DNA of 64,000 bases from Celeribacter baekdonensis B30 (GTDB lineage: Bacteria; Pseudomonadota; Alphaproteobacteria; Rhodobacterales; Rhodobacteraceae), in assembly GCF_000299875.1 (NCBI RefSeq), contig NZ_AMRK01000016.1:1-64000 (forward strand), read 5' to 3'. Below, piece by piece: positions 25,779 to 36,118 of this stretch (position 1 is its first letter; every line of letters starts with the position of its first letter). Position numbers and translations under genes: made by a program. The notes below the pieces were generated by a model. The model had not been told where the DNA came from. It saw only the letters and a program-made list of their open reading frames with translations, and did no database searches.

Positions 25779-26854
25779 GCCGAAGCCTTTCTGATCCATT
25801 GGTCGATGGCGACCGCGATGATGATGAGCCAACCGATGGCAAAGACCTGCCAGAGCACATCCACACCGGCCAGACGTAACCCGGATTGGAACACGCCGAC
25901 GATGAGCGCGCCAAACAGAGCGCCAAGGATCGAGCCGCGCCCGCCAAAGAGCGAGATGCCCCCGATCACAACGGCGGTGATGGATTGCAGGTTGCCCTCA
26001 TAGAAGGCCTGCGGCGAAATAGACCCAACCCGACCGATAGAGGCCCATGCGGCGACGGCACAGATGAAACCGGAAAGCGCATAGACCGACAAAAGCGTGC
26101 GGTCGGTGCGAATGCCCGCCAATTCCGCCGCCTCTTTGTCGTCGCCCACGGCGTAAACATGACGGCCCCAGGCGGTTTTGTTGAGCATGTACCATAGCAC
26201 CGCAAAGACCAGCACCATTAGGATCGAGCCATAGGTGATGCGCGCGCCGCCCATTTCGATGGTCTGGCCAAAGAATTTCAGCAAAGGCGCATTGGCGTCG
26301 ATGTCTTGCGAGCGGATGGATTGCGCACCTGATAGCCATAGGTTGAGCGCGAAAAAGATCGACCACGTGCCCAAGGTGGAGATAAAAGGTGGCAATTTGA
26401 TCTTGGTGACCAAGAAGCCGTTGATCAGCCCCGCCACGGTCCCGCCAACAAAGGCAACGATGAGCGCGATGGGCGCAGGTACGCCGTTATACACCGCCAA
26501 ATTGCCCGCAATCACCGCCATCAAAACCATGATCGCCGCAACCGACAGGTCGATCCCTGCGGTGAGGATGATCAGGGATTGCGCGGCGGCGAGGATACCG
26601 ATGATCGACACCTGCTGCATGATCAAAGTCAGGTTGAAGGCAGAGAAAAATTTACCGCCTGCAATCAGGCCGAACACAACAACGGCGGCGGCCAAAACGA
26701 TCACCGGGACCAGCGTTGGATTGCCATGCAAAGCCGACTGAAGCCGTTCGATGATATTTTTCTGGGAGGTCTCAAACGAGGCGACAGACCGGTCGCTTTT
26801 ATCCAGAACCTGTTTAAAATCTTGGCCTTTTTTGGCCGAGGTGGTGTCACTCAT
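25775..26854 (-). CDS. frcC: sugar ABC transporter permease (FrcC)
   Basis: 359-residue permease of the RbsC family with about ten hydrophobic segments. The cytoplasmic loop GIRTDRTLLSVYALSG and the AGIDLSVAAIM segment are typical. It carries an unusually long hydrophilic N-terminus of about 50 residues before the first membrane segment, a feature of FrcC-like permeases. A hairpin separates it from frcB upstream. Confidence 0.9.
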   Translation of the reverse strand: MSDTTSAKKGQDFKQVLDKSDRSVASFETSQKNIIERLQSALHGNPTLVPVIVLAAAVVVFGLIAGGKFFSAFNLTLIMQQVSIIGILAAAQSLIILTAGIDLSVAAIMVLMAVIAGNLAVYNGVPAPIALIVAFVGGTVAGLINGFLVTKIKLPPFISTLGTWSIFFALNLWLSGAQSIRSQDIDANAPLLKFFGQTIEMGGARITYGSILMVLVFAVLWYMLNKTAWGRHVYAVGDDKEAAELAGIRTDRTLLSVYALSGFICAVAAWASIGRVGSISPQAFYEGNLQSITAVVIGGISLFGGRGSILGALFGALIVGVFQSGLRLAGVDVLWQVFAIGWLIIIAVAIDQWIRKASA

Positions 26855-26891
26855 TTCCCTGTCCTTCGAGGTCGGAGGGCGAAAAGAGGGA

Positions 26892-26915
26892 GGAGAGGCA
26901 GCACGCTGCCTCTCC
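26892..26915 (-). terminator. hairpin between frcB and frcC
   Basis: A perfect 10-bp stem (GGAGAGGCAG / CTGCCTCTCC) with a CACG loop, 20-odd nt after the frcB stop on the minus strand and without a T run. It probably protects the receptor mRNA or attenuates downstream expression. Confidence 0.5.
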
Positions 26916-26937
26916 CGGTGAAACGATGCAGATCAGA

Positions 26938-27948
26938 TCAGCCCCAGCACTTGCCGAGCGCTTCTTCGGAGGTGATCGACGGGATACCTTCGACCGGTTG
27001 ATCGGTGACAAGCTCAACACCCGTGTTGAAGAAATCGAGACCTTCGGAGTTCATCGGCTTTTTGCCCGTGTCGGCATAGGCTTTGATCGCCTCGATGCCT
27101 TTGGAGGCCATCAACAACGGGAACTGCATGGAGGTCGCGCCGATCACGCCGTCCTTGACGTTTTGCACGCCGGGGCAACCGCCATCGACCGACACGATCA
27201 AGGCCTGAGACTCAAGGCCCATGGATTTGAGCGCTTCATAAGCTCCAGCTGCGGCCGGTTCGTTGATGGTGTAAACCACATTCACGCCGCTGTCTTTTTG
27301 CAGCAGGTTCTCCATCGCAGTGCGACCGCCCTCTTCGTTGCCGTTGGTCACGTCATTGCCAACGATGCGCTCGTCGTCTTCGTCACCGATGTCTTTCGGG
27401 TCTTTGATGTCGACGCCAAACCCCTGCAAGAAGCCGTTGTCACGCAGGTAATCGACGGACACTTCGGAGGGATTGAGGTCCAAAAGCGCGATTTTCGCCT
27501 TGGACGTATCGCCCATTTTCGCCGCCGCCCATTGGCCGATCAATTCGCCAGCCAAAAAGTTGTCGGTGGCAAAGGTCGCGTCTGCGGTGTCGGTCGGCTC
27601 AAACGGGGTGTCGAGCGCGATCACCAATAGACCGGCTTCGCGGGCCTGGGTCACGACAGGTGCCAAGGCGCGGCTGTCAGACGGGGTGATCAGGATGCCT
27701 TTGGCACCCCCTGCGATACAGGATTCAACGGCTGCGATTTGTGTTTCCACATCACCGTCAAGTTTGCCCGCATAAGTATTGAGTTTGATGCCCAAAGCCT
27801 CGGCTTGCGCGCTTGCACCCTCTTTCATTTTCACAAAGAAAGGGTTGGTGTCCGTCTTGGTCACAAGGCATGCGCTGATGTCCTCAGCAAAGGCCCCGGA
27901 TGCCGTCAAAGCCAGCGCAATTGCGCTTCCAGTCAGAAGTTTTTTCAT
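26938..27948 (-). CDS. frcB: sugar ABC transporter periplasmic binding protein (FrcB)
   Basis: 336-residue periplasmic receptor of the ribose/fructose-binding family. The signal peptide ([21 protein letters not shown], cleaved before EDISAC) starts at the ATG at 27948; the longer frame to 28026 lacks signal character. The ligand-binding regions [27 protein letters not shown] and DTPFEPTD are typical of the FrcB group, known to bind fructose, mannose or ribose in Sinorhizobium. First gene of frcBCAK, divergent from the ROK gene. Confidence 0.9.
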   Translation of the reverse strand: MKKLLTGSAIALALTASGAFAEDISACLVTKTDTNPFFVKMKEGASAQAEALGIKLNTYAGKLDGDVETQIAAVESCIAGGAKGILITPSDSRALAPVVTQAREAGLLVIALDTPFEPTDTADATFATDNFLAGELIGQWAAAKMGDTSKAKIALLDLNPSEVSVDYLRDNGFLQGFGVDIKDPKDIGDEDDERIVGNDVTNGNEEGGRTAMENLLQKDSGVNVVYTINEPAAAGAYEALKSMGLESQALIVSVDGGCPGVQNVKDGVIGATSMQFPLLMASKGIEAIKAYADTGKKPMNSEGLDFFNTGVELVTDQPVEGIPSITSEEALGKCWG

Positions 27949-28061
27949 GGTCGTCCTCCCAAAATATCGTCGCGCTGCCTTTACAGGATCACGCATCACT
28001 CTCACCACTTCCTCCGAGCGGCTCACGGTGAAAAGACATGATTCCTAACGTCCCGTCAATA

Positions 28062-28082
28062 AATAAATCCATTTGATTTATT
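28062..28082. promoter_or_regulatory. inverted repeat in the frcB-ROK gene gap
   Basis: AATAAATC-CATTT-GATTTATT: a perfect 8-bp dyad with a 5-bp spacer, midway in the 173-bp gap between divergent frcB and the ROK regulator gene. It is a good candidate for the regulator's operator. Confidence 0.5.
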
Positions 28083-28121
28083 AATGCGAGTTCGACAATA
28101 TGACCTACGGGAGGACGACAG

Positions 28122-29294
28122 ATGAATGATATTGAGGTGCGCCAGCTTCGATCCGGCGTCAATCAGATTGGCGTGCGTGAGATCAACGAAAGACTGATCC
28201 TCTCGCTCATTCAACGCCATGGAGGCATGCCCGGAAGCGAGCTTGCCAAGCGCACTGATCTTTCGGCTCAAACCGTATCTAACATATTGAGAAAACTTGA
28301 AAATGAAGGCTTTCTCAAACGCGGAACCCCTAAGCGTGGCAAGGTAGGAAAGCCCTCAATTCCGATGGAAATCGACTCGGACGGAGCGCTGTCGTTTGGC
28401 CTTAAAATCGGGCGACGCTCGTCAGATTTGGCGGTGATGGATCTGTCTGGCCGAGTGTTGGAACAGCGCTTGATCACCTACCGTTATCCGATGCCCGACC
28501 AAATCTTTACCTTTTTGCGTGAGGGTATGGAGGCGCTCGCCGGGGCGTTGACCCCCTATCAACGCAAGCGCCTGTGCGGCATTGGCGTCGCGGCGCCGTC
28601 GGAAATTTGGCGCTGGAGCGACGCTTTGGGCGCGCCGGAGGATTTCAACATTTGGCGCGAAATCGACTTTGCAACAGAGATCGCGACATTCTCCGACCTG
28701 CCGCAATATACCGACAATGACGCCACGGCCGCCTGCCGCGCCGAACATTTTTTTGGCCGCGGACGCGCCTTTTCCGACTACGCCTATTTCTTCATTGGCT
28801 CCTTCATCGGCGGCGGCATTGTCATGGCCTCCTCGGTCGTCGAAGGCCGGCAACACAATGCCGGGGCTTTTGGCTCCCTGCCCCACATCACCGCCGAGGG
28901 CAAAGAGGTGCAATTGATCGACGCCGCCTCGCTCTATCTGTTAGAGGCCGCCGTGCTTAAAGCCGGGGGCGACACCGCCGCGATGTGGCGCATGCCACAA
29001 GATTGGACCGGCTTTGGCACAGATTTGGATGACTGGATCACCCAGTCCGCCAAGGCCCTTGCCTCCGCCAGCCGCACGGTCTGTAGCGTGATTGATTTCG
29101 AAGCGGTGTTGATCGACGGAGCCTTTCCCGCCGACGTACGCGAGCGGCTTGTGGCCGAAACCCGCACGGAACTTCAGGCGCTCGATCTGCGCGGCTTGAT
29201 CACACCCCGGATCGAACCCGCCCAAATCGGCGGCAATGCCCGCGTGATCGGGGCCGCCGCCGAACCGATGTTCTCGCAATTTTTCCTGACCTGA
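28122..29294 (+). CDS. frcR: ROK-family regulator of the sugar operon (FrcR-like)
   Basis: 390-residue ROK repressor: an N-terminal winged helix (MPGSELAKRTDLSAQTVSNI, about residues 35-75) and a ROK sugar-binding/kinase-like domain (FGLKIGRRSSDLAVMDLSG; TDNDATAACRAEHFFGRG). The cysteine-rich zinc motif CxCGxxGC that many ROK proteins have is absent. The start follows gggagg. It is divergent from frcBCAK, which it presumably represses in the absence of sugar. Confidence 0.85.
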   Translation: MNDIEVRQLRSGVNQIGVREINERLILSLIQRHGGMPGSELAKRTDLSAQTVSNILRKLENEGFLKRGTPKRGKVGKPSIPMEIDSDGALSFGLKIGRRSSDLAVMDLSGRVLEQRLITYRYPMPDQIFTFLREGMEALAGALTPYQRKRLCGIGVAAPSEIWRWSDALGAPEDFNIWREIDFATEIATFSDLPQYTDNDATAACRAEHFFGRGRAFSDYAYFFIGSFIGGGIVMASSVVEGRQHNAGAFGSLPHITAEGKEVQLIDAASLYLLEAAVLKAGGDTAAMWRMPQDWTGFGTDLDDWITQSAKALASASRTVCSVIDFEAVLIDGAFPADVRERLVAETRTELQALDLRGLITPRIEPAQIGGNARVIGAAAEPMFSQFFLT

Positions 29295-29743
29295 ACCGGA
29301 TCGACACAAAGCCTGCGCTCAGCGCCTCAATGACTTGGCGGCGCTGGCTGAGGAAGACGGACGCATCTCCTTAAGACCCAATGCGTTGCCATGAGTAATG
29401 GCGGAGATGACGTCTTACCCAGAAATCCAAAACAATAAGAGACAGAACAAGGAGAAGCATGCGCAAAGCAGGCTCTTCCGCAATCTTCGAGGTTCCGTTT
29501 TCCCCACCTTCCGGCCCAGCTGCTCAAAGTTCTGGATATTGTCATCCAGCTCAGGGATGCCCGACAATACCAGCAAGAAAGGCCGGATCTCGGATTTCAG
29601 GATAGACTTGAAAGAGTCCAATTCCGCACCCCGTGATGCTGCTAGAATTTGAATAATTCGGAATATTGTTCTGCCAATTGGCCCCAAAGCGCTGCATGAG
29701 AGTTTTTCAACACAATCCGCCCCTCGTGTCTGATCACTCCCTC
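29295..29743. other. gene-poor patch holding a decayed mobile-element remnant
   Basis: 449 bp between the ROK gene and the resolvase-like gene, with no complete gene on either strand. The base composition is less GC-rich than the neighbours. The only protein-like signal is the TniB-like fragment described separately at 29416-29687. Confidence 0.6.
29416..29687 (-). pseudogene. fragment resembling a TniB-type transposition ATPase
   Basis: A 90-codon open frame whose middle part (SFKSILKSEIRPFLLVLSGI, then PELDDNIQNFEQLGRKV) resembles the sensor region of TniB-like AAA proteins, in which a 'LSG(V/L)PEL' motif is followed by a run of polar residues. The Walker A and B regions that should precede it are missing, and after about residue 70 the translation becomes low-complexity hydrophobic, suggesting a frameshift. 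It lies directly downstream of a resolvase-like gene on the same strand, as tniB and a resolvase gene do in Tn5053-type transposons. The assignment is from memory of the motif only. Confidence 0.35.
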
Positions 29744-30319
29744 TCAGCCTACCACGTTTTCTGCCAGAGGTAATAGGCTGATTGGCTGATCGGCGGGCCT
29801 TCCAGAACCGCGAGGGTTTTCCATATTTTTGTCCCTTTTGTACCCGGCCTCAATCATTTGGATGGCGACGGCTTTTCGCAGGTCTGTCATGCTCGGCATG
29901 CGCCCCAGACGTTGGCCACGGGCCTTGGCCTCTTGCAGCGCGATCTTGGTCCGGTCGGAGAAGCCTTTGCGGTCGAGGCGGTTGAGGGCGGTCAGCAGAG
30001 TGCCGATTTGGGACTGCCAATCGTTTCGGCTGTCGAATGCCTCATCAAGGCAGCGAACATGAATGCCCAACTCCCGCGCTGCCTCGACCGTGGCGGCGAT
30101 GCCTTGTGTTGAAAGATTGAGGTCGCTCAGAGACGGGGCGATGAGTTCCGCGTCTGCACTCAGATCGTTAAGCCAGACGGGCGGTGCATTTGGCTCTTCT
30201 GGGTCGGTCGCGAGAATCCGCTCCGTCGGAACACCTTCCGCTTCAAGCCGTGCAATCGCGAGCTGCCGATCCTCCGCGCTTCGCACTCCAGAGATCACGC
30301 CATAGCGATTTTCGGACAT
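29744..30319 (-). CDS. degenerate serine-recombinase (resolvase)-like protein
   Basis: 191 residues from the ATG at 30319 (the frame runs back to 30469). The C-terminal two thirds match the resolvase pattern: a helix with TVEAARELGIHVRCLDEAFD, then RTKIALQEAKARGQRLGR, then a helix-turn-helix-like tail. The N-terminus VRSAEDRQ roughly replaces the usual RVS-x-x-x-Q, so a serine is present, but the LDRLxR segment that supplies catalytic arginines reads LSDLNLS. It is probably inactive as a recombinase or a domesticated DNA-binding protein. The neighbouring tRNA gene and TniB-like fragment suggest a transposon remnant. Confidence 0.6.
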   Translation of the reverse strand: MSENRYGVISGVRSAEDRQLAIARLEAEGVPTERILATDPEEPNAPPVWLNDLSADAELIAPSLSDLNLSTQGIAATVEAARELGIHVRCLDEAFDSRNDWQSQIGTLLTALNRLDRKGFSDRTKIALQEAKARGQRLGRMPSMTDLRKAVAIQMIEAGYKRDKNMENPRGSGRPADQPISLLPLAENVVG

Positions 30320-30479
30320 CGGAGACCTTTCGGAGAGAGCGTAAAACGGAGCGCGTTTGTGTTGGACCTGCGAAACAGCTACTATATCTTGTGTTTCAGA
30401 ATTTTCTTGACACTGAGATGCACGTTTATGCTCCAAAAATGCACTCTTATGGTCCAATGACAATGACAAACTGAGATTT

Positions 30480-30555
<76 letters not shown>

Positions 30556-30649
30556 ATATGGCGCGATTTTTGTCCCTCTCCGACGCCAAAGTCAAGACGG
30601 GCATGGGAGAGGGTTCTGCGCCAGACTGTCACGCCCATCGCGCCAGATA

Positions 30650-31111
30650 TCAGGCGGGCAGTTTGCCGTTTTCCACCACAAAGGCCACAATATCACGCGC
30701 CGGACGGGCACCTGCAATGCGCGCCACCTCTTGGCCGCCTTGGTACAGGATCAGCGCCGGAATCCCCCGGATGCCGTTTTGCATCGACACTTTCGGGTGC
30801 TCCTCAGTGTTGATCTTGGCAAAACGCGCACGGCCTTTCAGCTCCTGCGCCGCTTTCGCAAATTCTGGCGCCATCATCCGGCAGGGGCCGCACCACGGCG
30901 CCCAGAAATCCACCAAGACCGGCAGGTCGTCCTTTTTCGACAGCGCTGTCAGCCCCTTCGGGTCCAGCTCCGCCACTTTGCCGGACATCAACGGCTCGCC
31001 ACAGGTGCCGCATTTCGGCCCGGCGCTGAGTTTGTCGGTTGGCACACGGTTGACCTGACCACAGGTGGCACAGGCGAGTTTGACGGCATCTTTTTGCAAA
31101 GTCGCGGCCAT
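30650..31111 (-). CDS. trxC: thioredoxin 2
   Basis: 153 residues. The N-terminal zinc ribbon has two CxxC pairs (CATCGQ near residue 14 and CGTCGE near 34), followed by a thioredoxin fold with the active site [11 protein letters not shown] near residue 70. The extra zinc domain distinguishes TrxC from TrxA. It reduces protein disulfides in the cytoplasm. The ATG follows aaggagg. Single gene; tRNA-Ala lies downstream on the same strand. Confidence 0.93.
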   Translation of the reverse strand: MAATLQKDAVKLACATCGQVNRVPTDKLSAGPKCGTCGEPLMSGKVAELDPKGLTALSKKDDLPVLVDFWAPWCGPCRMMAPEFAKAAQELKGRARFAKINTEEHPKVSMQNGIRGIPALILYQGGQEVARIAGARPARDIVAFVVENGKLPA

Positions 31112-31196
31112 GATGGCCTCCTTTTCATATTCGGGCTTTTCACATTCCAGTTAAGGAATATATGTACCCTGCCCCTGCCCTGTTCAAGAGGTCAAA

Positions 31197-31376
31197 ATGA
31201 CACCGTTCAAAACCCTGCCGCCCGAGGTTCAGGCACAATTGCGTGACACCTATGCCAAAGAGATGGAACCACAGGCAAAGACCTGTTCATTGGACGAAAA
31301 AATCGCCCGCTTTAACGCCTGGCTCGCGCCGCAGGGGGTGTCCTTTGATCTGGACGACCTCCCGCGGCGCAAATGA
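31197..31376 (+). CDS. small conserved-looking protein, 59 residues
   Basis: An uninterrupted 59-codon frame starting at ATG 31197 with a weak purine-rich leader (aagaggtcaaa), ending TGA at 31374-31376, one base before the gcvP stop. The product is charged and soluble (MTPFKTLPPEV start, ends DLDDLPRRK), with codon use like the neighbours. No family is recognised. It fills the gap between divergent trxC and convergent gcvP precisely, which makes a real gene likely. Confidence 0.6.
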   Translation: MTPFKTLPPEVQAQLRDTYAKEMEPQAKTCSLDEKIARFNAWLAPQGVSFDLDDLPRRK

Positions 31377-34223
31377 TCAGTCTGCCGCTTCGATATAATG
31401 CTCCGGCGGCGGGCAGAGACAGATCAGATTGCGGTCGCCATAGGCGTTGTCGACCCGGCCCACAGGCGGCCAATATTTGTCGACCCGGAACGATCCCGGC
31501 GGGAAACAGCCCTGTTCACGCGAATAGGGACGATCCCATTCAGCAACCAGATCATTGACCGTATGCGGCGCATGTTTGAGCGGGTTGTTGTCCTGCGGCA
31601 GTTCACCGTTTTCGATCTGGGCAATCTCGGAACGGATCGACAGCATCGCCTCGCAAAACCGATCCAACTCGGCTTTGGTCTCTGACTCGGTCGGTTCGAT
31701 CATCAGCGTGCCGGGCACCGGGAACGACATGGTCGGCGCGTGAAATCCGCTGTCGACCAGACGCTTGGCGATGTCATCCACGGTCACGCCTGTCGGCTTT
31801 TCAAACCCGCGCGGATCGACGATACATTCATGCGCCACGCGCCCCTGTTTGCCCTTATAGAGCACCGGAAACGCCGCATCCAAACGCGCGGCGATATAGT
31901 TGGCGTTTAGGATCGCCACCTTGGTCGCCTGCGTCAGCCCCGCACCGCCCATGAGCATGCAGTACGCCCATGAGATCGGCAGGATCGAGGCCGAGCCATA
32001 AGGTGCGGCCGACACCGGACCGGTCTCGCCACCGGTCTCAGGATGACCCGGCAAGAACCGTTCCAAATGCGCCTTGACCCCAATCGGCCCCATACCCGGA
32101 CCTCCGCCACCATGCGGGATACAGAACGTTTTGTGCAGGTTGAGATGGCTGACGTCCGAACCAATGTCGCCGGGTTTGGCCAAGCCCACCAACGCATTGA
32201 GGTTCGCGCCATCGAGATAGACCTGTCCGCCGTGATCATGGGTGATCTGGCAGACCTCCTTCACTGTCTCCTCGAACACGCCATGGGTCGAGGGATAGGT
32301 GATCATACAGGCGGCCAGTTTGTCCCCCGCCGCTTCGGCTTTGGCGCGGAAATCCTCAAGATCAATATCGCCATTGGCCGCCGTGTTCACCACCACCACC
32401 TTGAGACCGACCATCTGGGCCGAGGCCGGGTTGGTGCCATGCGCCGACATCGGAATGAGGCAAATGTTGCGCCCGCCCTGCCCGTTGGCACGGTGATAGG
32501 CCATAATCGTCAACAGCCCGGCATATTCGCCCTGCGCGCCGGAATTCGGCTGCATCGACATGGCGTCATAGCCGGTGATGTCACACAGTTTGTCCGCCAA
32601 GTCTTTGATCATAAAGGCATAGCCTTCGGATTGATCTTCGGGGGCAAAGGGGTGGATCGCGTTGAATTCCGGCCAAGTGATCGGCATCATTTCGACGGCG
32701 GCGTTGAGTTTCATCGTGCAAGAGCCCAGCGGGATCATCGCGCGATCGAGCGCCAAATCCCGATCCGCCAAACGCCGCATATAGCGCATCATTTCGCCTT
32801 CGGCTCGGTTCATCCCGAAAATCGGATGGCTCAAGTAACTGCTTTTGCGCAGCATTTTTTCCGGGACCCCAAGCCCCGGAAAGCCGCCCGGCACCTCGGC
32901 GTCAGAGCCAAAGGCGCGCCAGACCTGGGCGATGATTTCGGGCGAGGTCAGCTCGTCGACCGAAATGCCGATCTTATCCGTGCCGACCTTGCGCAGGTTG
33001 ATCCCCTCGGCCATCGCCGAACGCAGGATCACACCCTGCATCGCGCCGACCTCCACCGTGAACGTGTCATAAAACGCCGCAGGGGCGATTTTGAAACCGG
33101 CGGATTTGAGGCCTTCGGCCAGACGCACCGCGTTGAAATGGATCATTTCGCCAATGGCACGCAGGCCCGCAGGGCCATGAAACACCGCATAAAACGAGGC
33201 CATAACGGCGAGCAAAGCCTGTGCGGTACAGACGTTGGAGGTCGCCTTTTCACGCCGGATATGTTGTTCGCGGGTCTGAAGCGACAGGCGATAGGCACGG
33301 TTGCCTGCGGCGTCGACAGAGACGCCAACAATCCGCCCCGGCATGGCACGTTTCATCTCGTCCTTGCAGGACATAAAGGCCGCGTGCGGGCCACCAAACC
33401 CCATCGGAACACCAAAGCGTTGCGCCGAGCCGACGGCAATATCGGCGTCCATTGCGCCGGGGTCTTTGAGCAACGTCAGCGCCATCAAATCGGTCGCCAT
33501 GATTGCCACGGCTTTGGCCTCATGCAGGGCTGCGATCTGTGGCGTGAAATCCGTGACCACGCCGTAGGTACCCGGATATTGGAAGATTGCGCCAAAGACT
33601 TTGGCCGGGTCCAGATCGCGCGGGTCCCCCATAACGATCTCGATGCCCAAAGGCGCGGCGCGGGTCTGCATCACTGCGATGTTTTGCGGATGGCAGTTTT
33701 CATCGACAAAGAACCGCGTCATTTTCGATTTCGACACGCGCTGCGCCATGGTCATTGCCTCGGCGCAGGCAGTGGCTTCGTCCAACAAAGATGCGTTGGC
33801 GACCGGCAATCCGGTCATATCGGACACCATGGTTTGGAAATTCAACAGCGCCTCAAGACGCCCCTGCGCGATCTCCGGCTGATAGGGCGTATAGGCCGTA
33901 TACCACGCCGGATTTTCCAAAATATTGCGCTGAATCGCGGGCGGCGTGACCGTCCCGTAAAACCCCTGACCGATGAGCGAGGTCATCACCACGTTCTGTT
34001 TCGCCACTTTGCGAATGTGACCCAGAACCTCGTGTTCAGTCATCGGCGCCCAGTTCAAAGGCTCCATCTGCCGAATGCCCATGGGCACTGTCTCGTCAAT
34101 CAGCGCATCCAAAGAGGGCGCGCCGATCACCGCCAACATCGCGTCCATCTCCTCAGGCGAGGGACCAATGTGACGGCGGTTGGCAAAATCGTAGGGATTG
34201 TACGTCGATGGGGTATAGGCCAC
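31377..34223 (-). CDS. gcvP: glycine dehydrogenase (decarboxylating), P protein
   Basis: 948-residue single-chain P protein, the length of the homodimeric type. Both halves are present: the N-terminal pyridoxal-domain repeat (about 1-440) and the C-terminal catalytic half with the PLP lysine in [20 protein letters not shown] near residue 700. It decarboxylates glycine and passes the aminomethyl group to lipoyl-GcvH. It follows gcvH by 12 bp; the gcvT-gcvH-gcvP order is under the riboswitch upstream. Confidence 0.95.
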   Translation of the reverse strand: MAYTPSTYNPYDFANRRHIGPSPEEMDAMLAVIGAPSLDALIDETVPMGIRQMEPLNWAPMTEHEVLGHIRKVAKQNVVMTSLIGQGFYGTVTPPAIQRNILENPAWYTAYTPYQPEIAQGRLEALLNFQTMVSDMTGLPVANASLLDEATACAEAMTMAQRVSKSKMTRFFVDENCHPQNIAVMQTRAAPLGIEIVMGDPRDLDPAKVFGAIFQYPGTYGVVTDFTPQIAALHEAKAVAIMATDLMALTLLKDPGAMDADIAVGSAQRFGVPMGFGGPHAAFMSCKDEMKRAMPGRIVGVSVDAAGNRAYRLSLQTREQHIRREKATSNVCTAQALLAVMASFYAVFHGPAGLRAIGEMIHFNAVRLAEGLKSAGFKIAPAAFYDTFTVEVGAMQGVILRSAMAEGINLRKVGTDKIGISVDELTSPEIIAQVWRAFGSDAEVPGGFPGLGVPEKMLRKSSYLSHPIFGMNRAEGEMMRYMRRLADRDLALDRAMIPLGSCTMKLNAAVEMMPITWPEFNAIHPFAPEDQSEGYAFMIKDLADKLCDITGYDAMSMQPNSGAQGEYAGLLTIMAYHRANGQGGRNICLIPMSAHGTNPASAQMVGLKVVVVNTAANGDIDLEDFRAKAEAAGDKLAACMITYPSTHGVFEETVKEVCQITHDHGGQVYLDGANLNALVGLAKPGDIGSDVSHLNLHKTFCIPHGGGGPGMGPIGVKAHLERFLPGHPETGGETGPVSAAPYGSASILPISWAYCMLMGGAGLTQATKVAILNANYIAARLDAAFPVLYKGKQGRVAHECIVDPRGFEKPTGVTVDDIAKRLVDSGFHAPTMSFPVPGTLMIEPTESETKAELDRFCEAMLSIRSEIAQIENGELPQDNNPLKHAPHTVNDLVAEWDRPYSREQGCFPPGSFRVDKYWPPVGRVDNAYGDRNLICLCPPPEHYIEAAD

Positions 34224-34235
34224 GCCTGATGCTCC

Positions 34236-34607
34236 TCAGCCGATATAGGTTTTGTATTCAGCTTCGGACATGTAGTCGTCGAGCTCGGACAGGTCTTCGA
34301 TCTTCATCTTGAAAAACCAAGCGTCGCCCAGAGGGTCTTCGTTCACCTTGCCCGGATCATTGGCCAGCGCTTCGTTGACCTCAACGATCTCGCCGTCCAA
34401 AGGCGCGAGAATATCGGAGGCCGCTTTCACGGACTCGATCACCACCACTTCGTCGTCTTTCGACACCACGGTGCCCTCATCCGGCAGTTCGATGAACACG
34501 ACATCGCCCAATTGCGTGGCGGCATGTTCGGTGATGCCGACGACGACCAAATCGTCCTCGATGCGCAGCCATTCGTGTTCTTCGGTGAATTTGGTTTCAA
34601 GTGCCAT
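34236..34607 (-). CDS. gcvH: glycine cleavage system H protein
   Basis: 123-residue lipoyl carrier. The lipoylated lysine lies in ESVKAASDI at about residue 63, in the family position. The length is as expected (about 125). It shuttles the aminomethyl intermediate between GcvP and GcvT. It lies between gcvT and gcvP in the operon. Confidence 0.95.
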   Translation of the reverse strand: MALETKFTEEHEWLRIEDDLVVVGITEHAATQLGDVVFIELPDEGTVVSKDDEVVVIESVKAASDILAPLDGEIVEVNEALANDPGKVNEDPLGDAWFFKMKIEDLSELDDYMSEAEYKTYIG

Positions 34608-34630
34608 GTGGGAGTGTCCCTTTGATCAAT

Positions 34631-35767
34631 TTAGCGTTTGTAAGTGGAAGGCCGGAACGGCATATCCGCGACCGTAACGGGCAGCCGTTTGCCGCGCAAT
34701 TCCGCATAGATTTCGGTGCCGATTTTTGTGAACTCTGCGGGCAGGTAGCCCATTGCGATGGGGCGTTCCACCGAGGGGCCGAAGCCTCCCGAGGTGATCA
34801 CACCGATCTGATCCGCGCTCTCACTGGTGGCAAACAACGGCGTGCCTTCGCGCATCGGCGCACGGCCTTGCGGCAAAAGCCCGACGCGCTTGCGCTCCGC
34901 GCCGTTGTGCAGTTCAGACAGGATGCGATCCGCGCCGGGGAAACCGCCCGCGCGTGCGCCCCCGGAACGGCGCGTCTTTTGCATCGCCCAAGCGATATTG
35001 CCCTCGACCGGTGAGGTGGTGCTGTCGATGTCATGACCATAGAGACACAGCCCGGCCTCAAGTCGCAGGCTGTCGCGCGCGCCAAGACCGATGAGTTCGA
35101 CCGCATCCATCGCGACCAATGTCTTTGCAAAATCGACCGCCTCACCCGCTGGCACAGAAATCTCAAACCCGTCTTCGCCAGTGTAGCCCGAGCGTGAAAT
35201 CCACCACTCGGAACCGCCCACAGCAATGCGCAGCGAGTCCATGAACCGCATTTCAGCCACCTGCGGCACGATTTGTGCAAGAACAGCTTCGGCTTTCGGG
35301 CCTTGCAGCGCCAAAAGTGCACGATTTGTGATCTCTGTCACAGTGACATGGCCGGGCAGATGGGTGATCAGATGGGCGATGTCTTGCTGTTTACAGGCGG
35401 CATTGACCACAAGGAACAACGCGTCTCCGGTATTGGAAATCATCAGATCATCCAAAATACCACCCGCGTCATTGGTGAACACGCCATAGCGTTGCCGCCC
35501 CGGCTTCACCGCCAAAACATCGACAGGCGCCAGCGTCTCAAGCGCCAAACCCAGCGCCTCGATGCCCTCAGGCGAGGTCAACATCACCTGCCCCATATGT
35601 GAGACATCAAAAAGCCCCGCCTCAGCCCGCGTGTGCAGATGTTCTTTCATCACGCCCAGCGGATATTGCACCGGCATGTCATAGCCCGCGAAGGGCACCA
35701 TTTTGCCGCCCTGCTCGACATGAAAATCATAAAGCGGTGTCCGTTTGAGCCCCGTCATCTCACTCAT
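34631..35767 (-). CDS. gcvT: glycine cleavage system T protein (aminomethyltransferase)
   Basis: 378-residue folate-dependent aminomethyltransferase. The N-terminal LYDFHVEQGGKMVPFAGYDM and the folate-binding ISRSGYTGEDGFEI block near residue 200 are conserved. It releases ammonia and methylene-THF from GcvH. First gene of the operon, about 100 nt downstream of the tandem glycine riboswitch. Confidence 0.95.
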   Translation of the reverse strand: MSEMTGLKRTPLYDFHVEQGGKMVPFAGYDMPVQYPLGVMKEHLHTRAEAGLFDVSHMGQVMLTSPEGIEALGLALETLAPVDVLAVKPGRQRYGVFTNDAGGILDDLMISNTGDALFLVVNAACKQQDIAHLITHLPGHVTVTEITNRALLALQGPKAEAVLAQIVPQVAEMRFMDSLRIAVGGSEWWISRSGYTGEDGFEISVPAGEAVDFAKTLVAMDAVELIGLGARDSLRLEAGLCLYGHDIDSTTSPVEGNIAWAMQKTRRSGGARAGGFPGADRILSELHNGAERKRVGLLPQGRAPMREGTPLFATSESADQIGVITSGGFGPSVERPIAMGYLPAEFTKIGTEIYAELRGKRLPVTVADMPFRPSTYKR

Positions 35768-35870
35768 CTGTTCCGTCTCCTTGCGCCATTGCGCCTAAGG
35801 GTCTGCGCCTAAGATAAAGCCGAAGGGTCGATGACGCCCGGCACCTTGACGGGTCTACGCCCGCCCGATG

Positions 35871-36043
35871 CCCCCTCTGTCTTGTGCGCCTGAGATCGTT
35901 ATCCCTTCGGCGGATGCCCTCTTTGCAAACAGGCACCTCTCTCCAGAGTTTTGCGCGCACGAAGGTCCGTTTACCTGAGAGTTTACCGGGGCGGTTGCTC
36001 CTTCGGTACGGGTTTGACCTGCGAGTCTCCCGTTCTCCCAACG
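35871..36043 (-). promoter_or_regulatory. tandem glycine riboswitch
   Basis: On the minus strand two consecutive glycine aptamers can be read. The first has gggaga, CCGAAGGAGCAA and CTCTCAGGT. The second has GGAGAG, GCCGAAGG and a degenerate ATCTCAGG, ending with the conserved ACAGAGGGGG. The spacing and order are those of the cooperative tandem riboswitch. It precedes gcvT, so high glycine would turn on the cleavage operon. Together with the gltX terminator it accounts for the 406-bp gap between gcvT and gltX. Confidence 0.93.
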
Positions 36044-36118
36044 TGCGATTGAACGCGACGATATGCGAGCCGTGGATTCGGCGCAAGAGGGGAAGTTTCC
36101 TATCGGAAACACGACATG

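Noticed and set aside
32043-34229. Long (about 728 codons) open frame on the plus strand opposite gcvP
   Set aside because: It is the reverse-complement shadow of gcvP, whose GC-rich codons make stops rare on the other strand. The translation is His/Arg-rich without any domain pattern.
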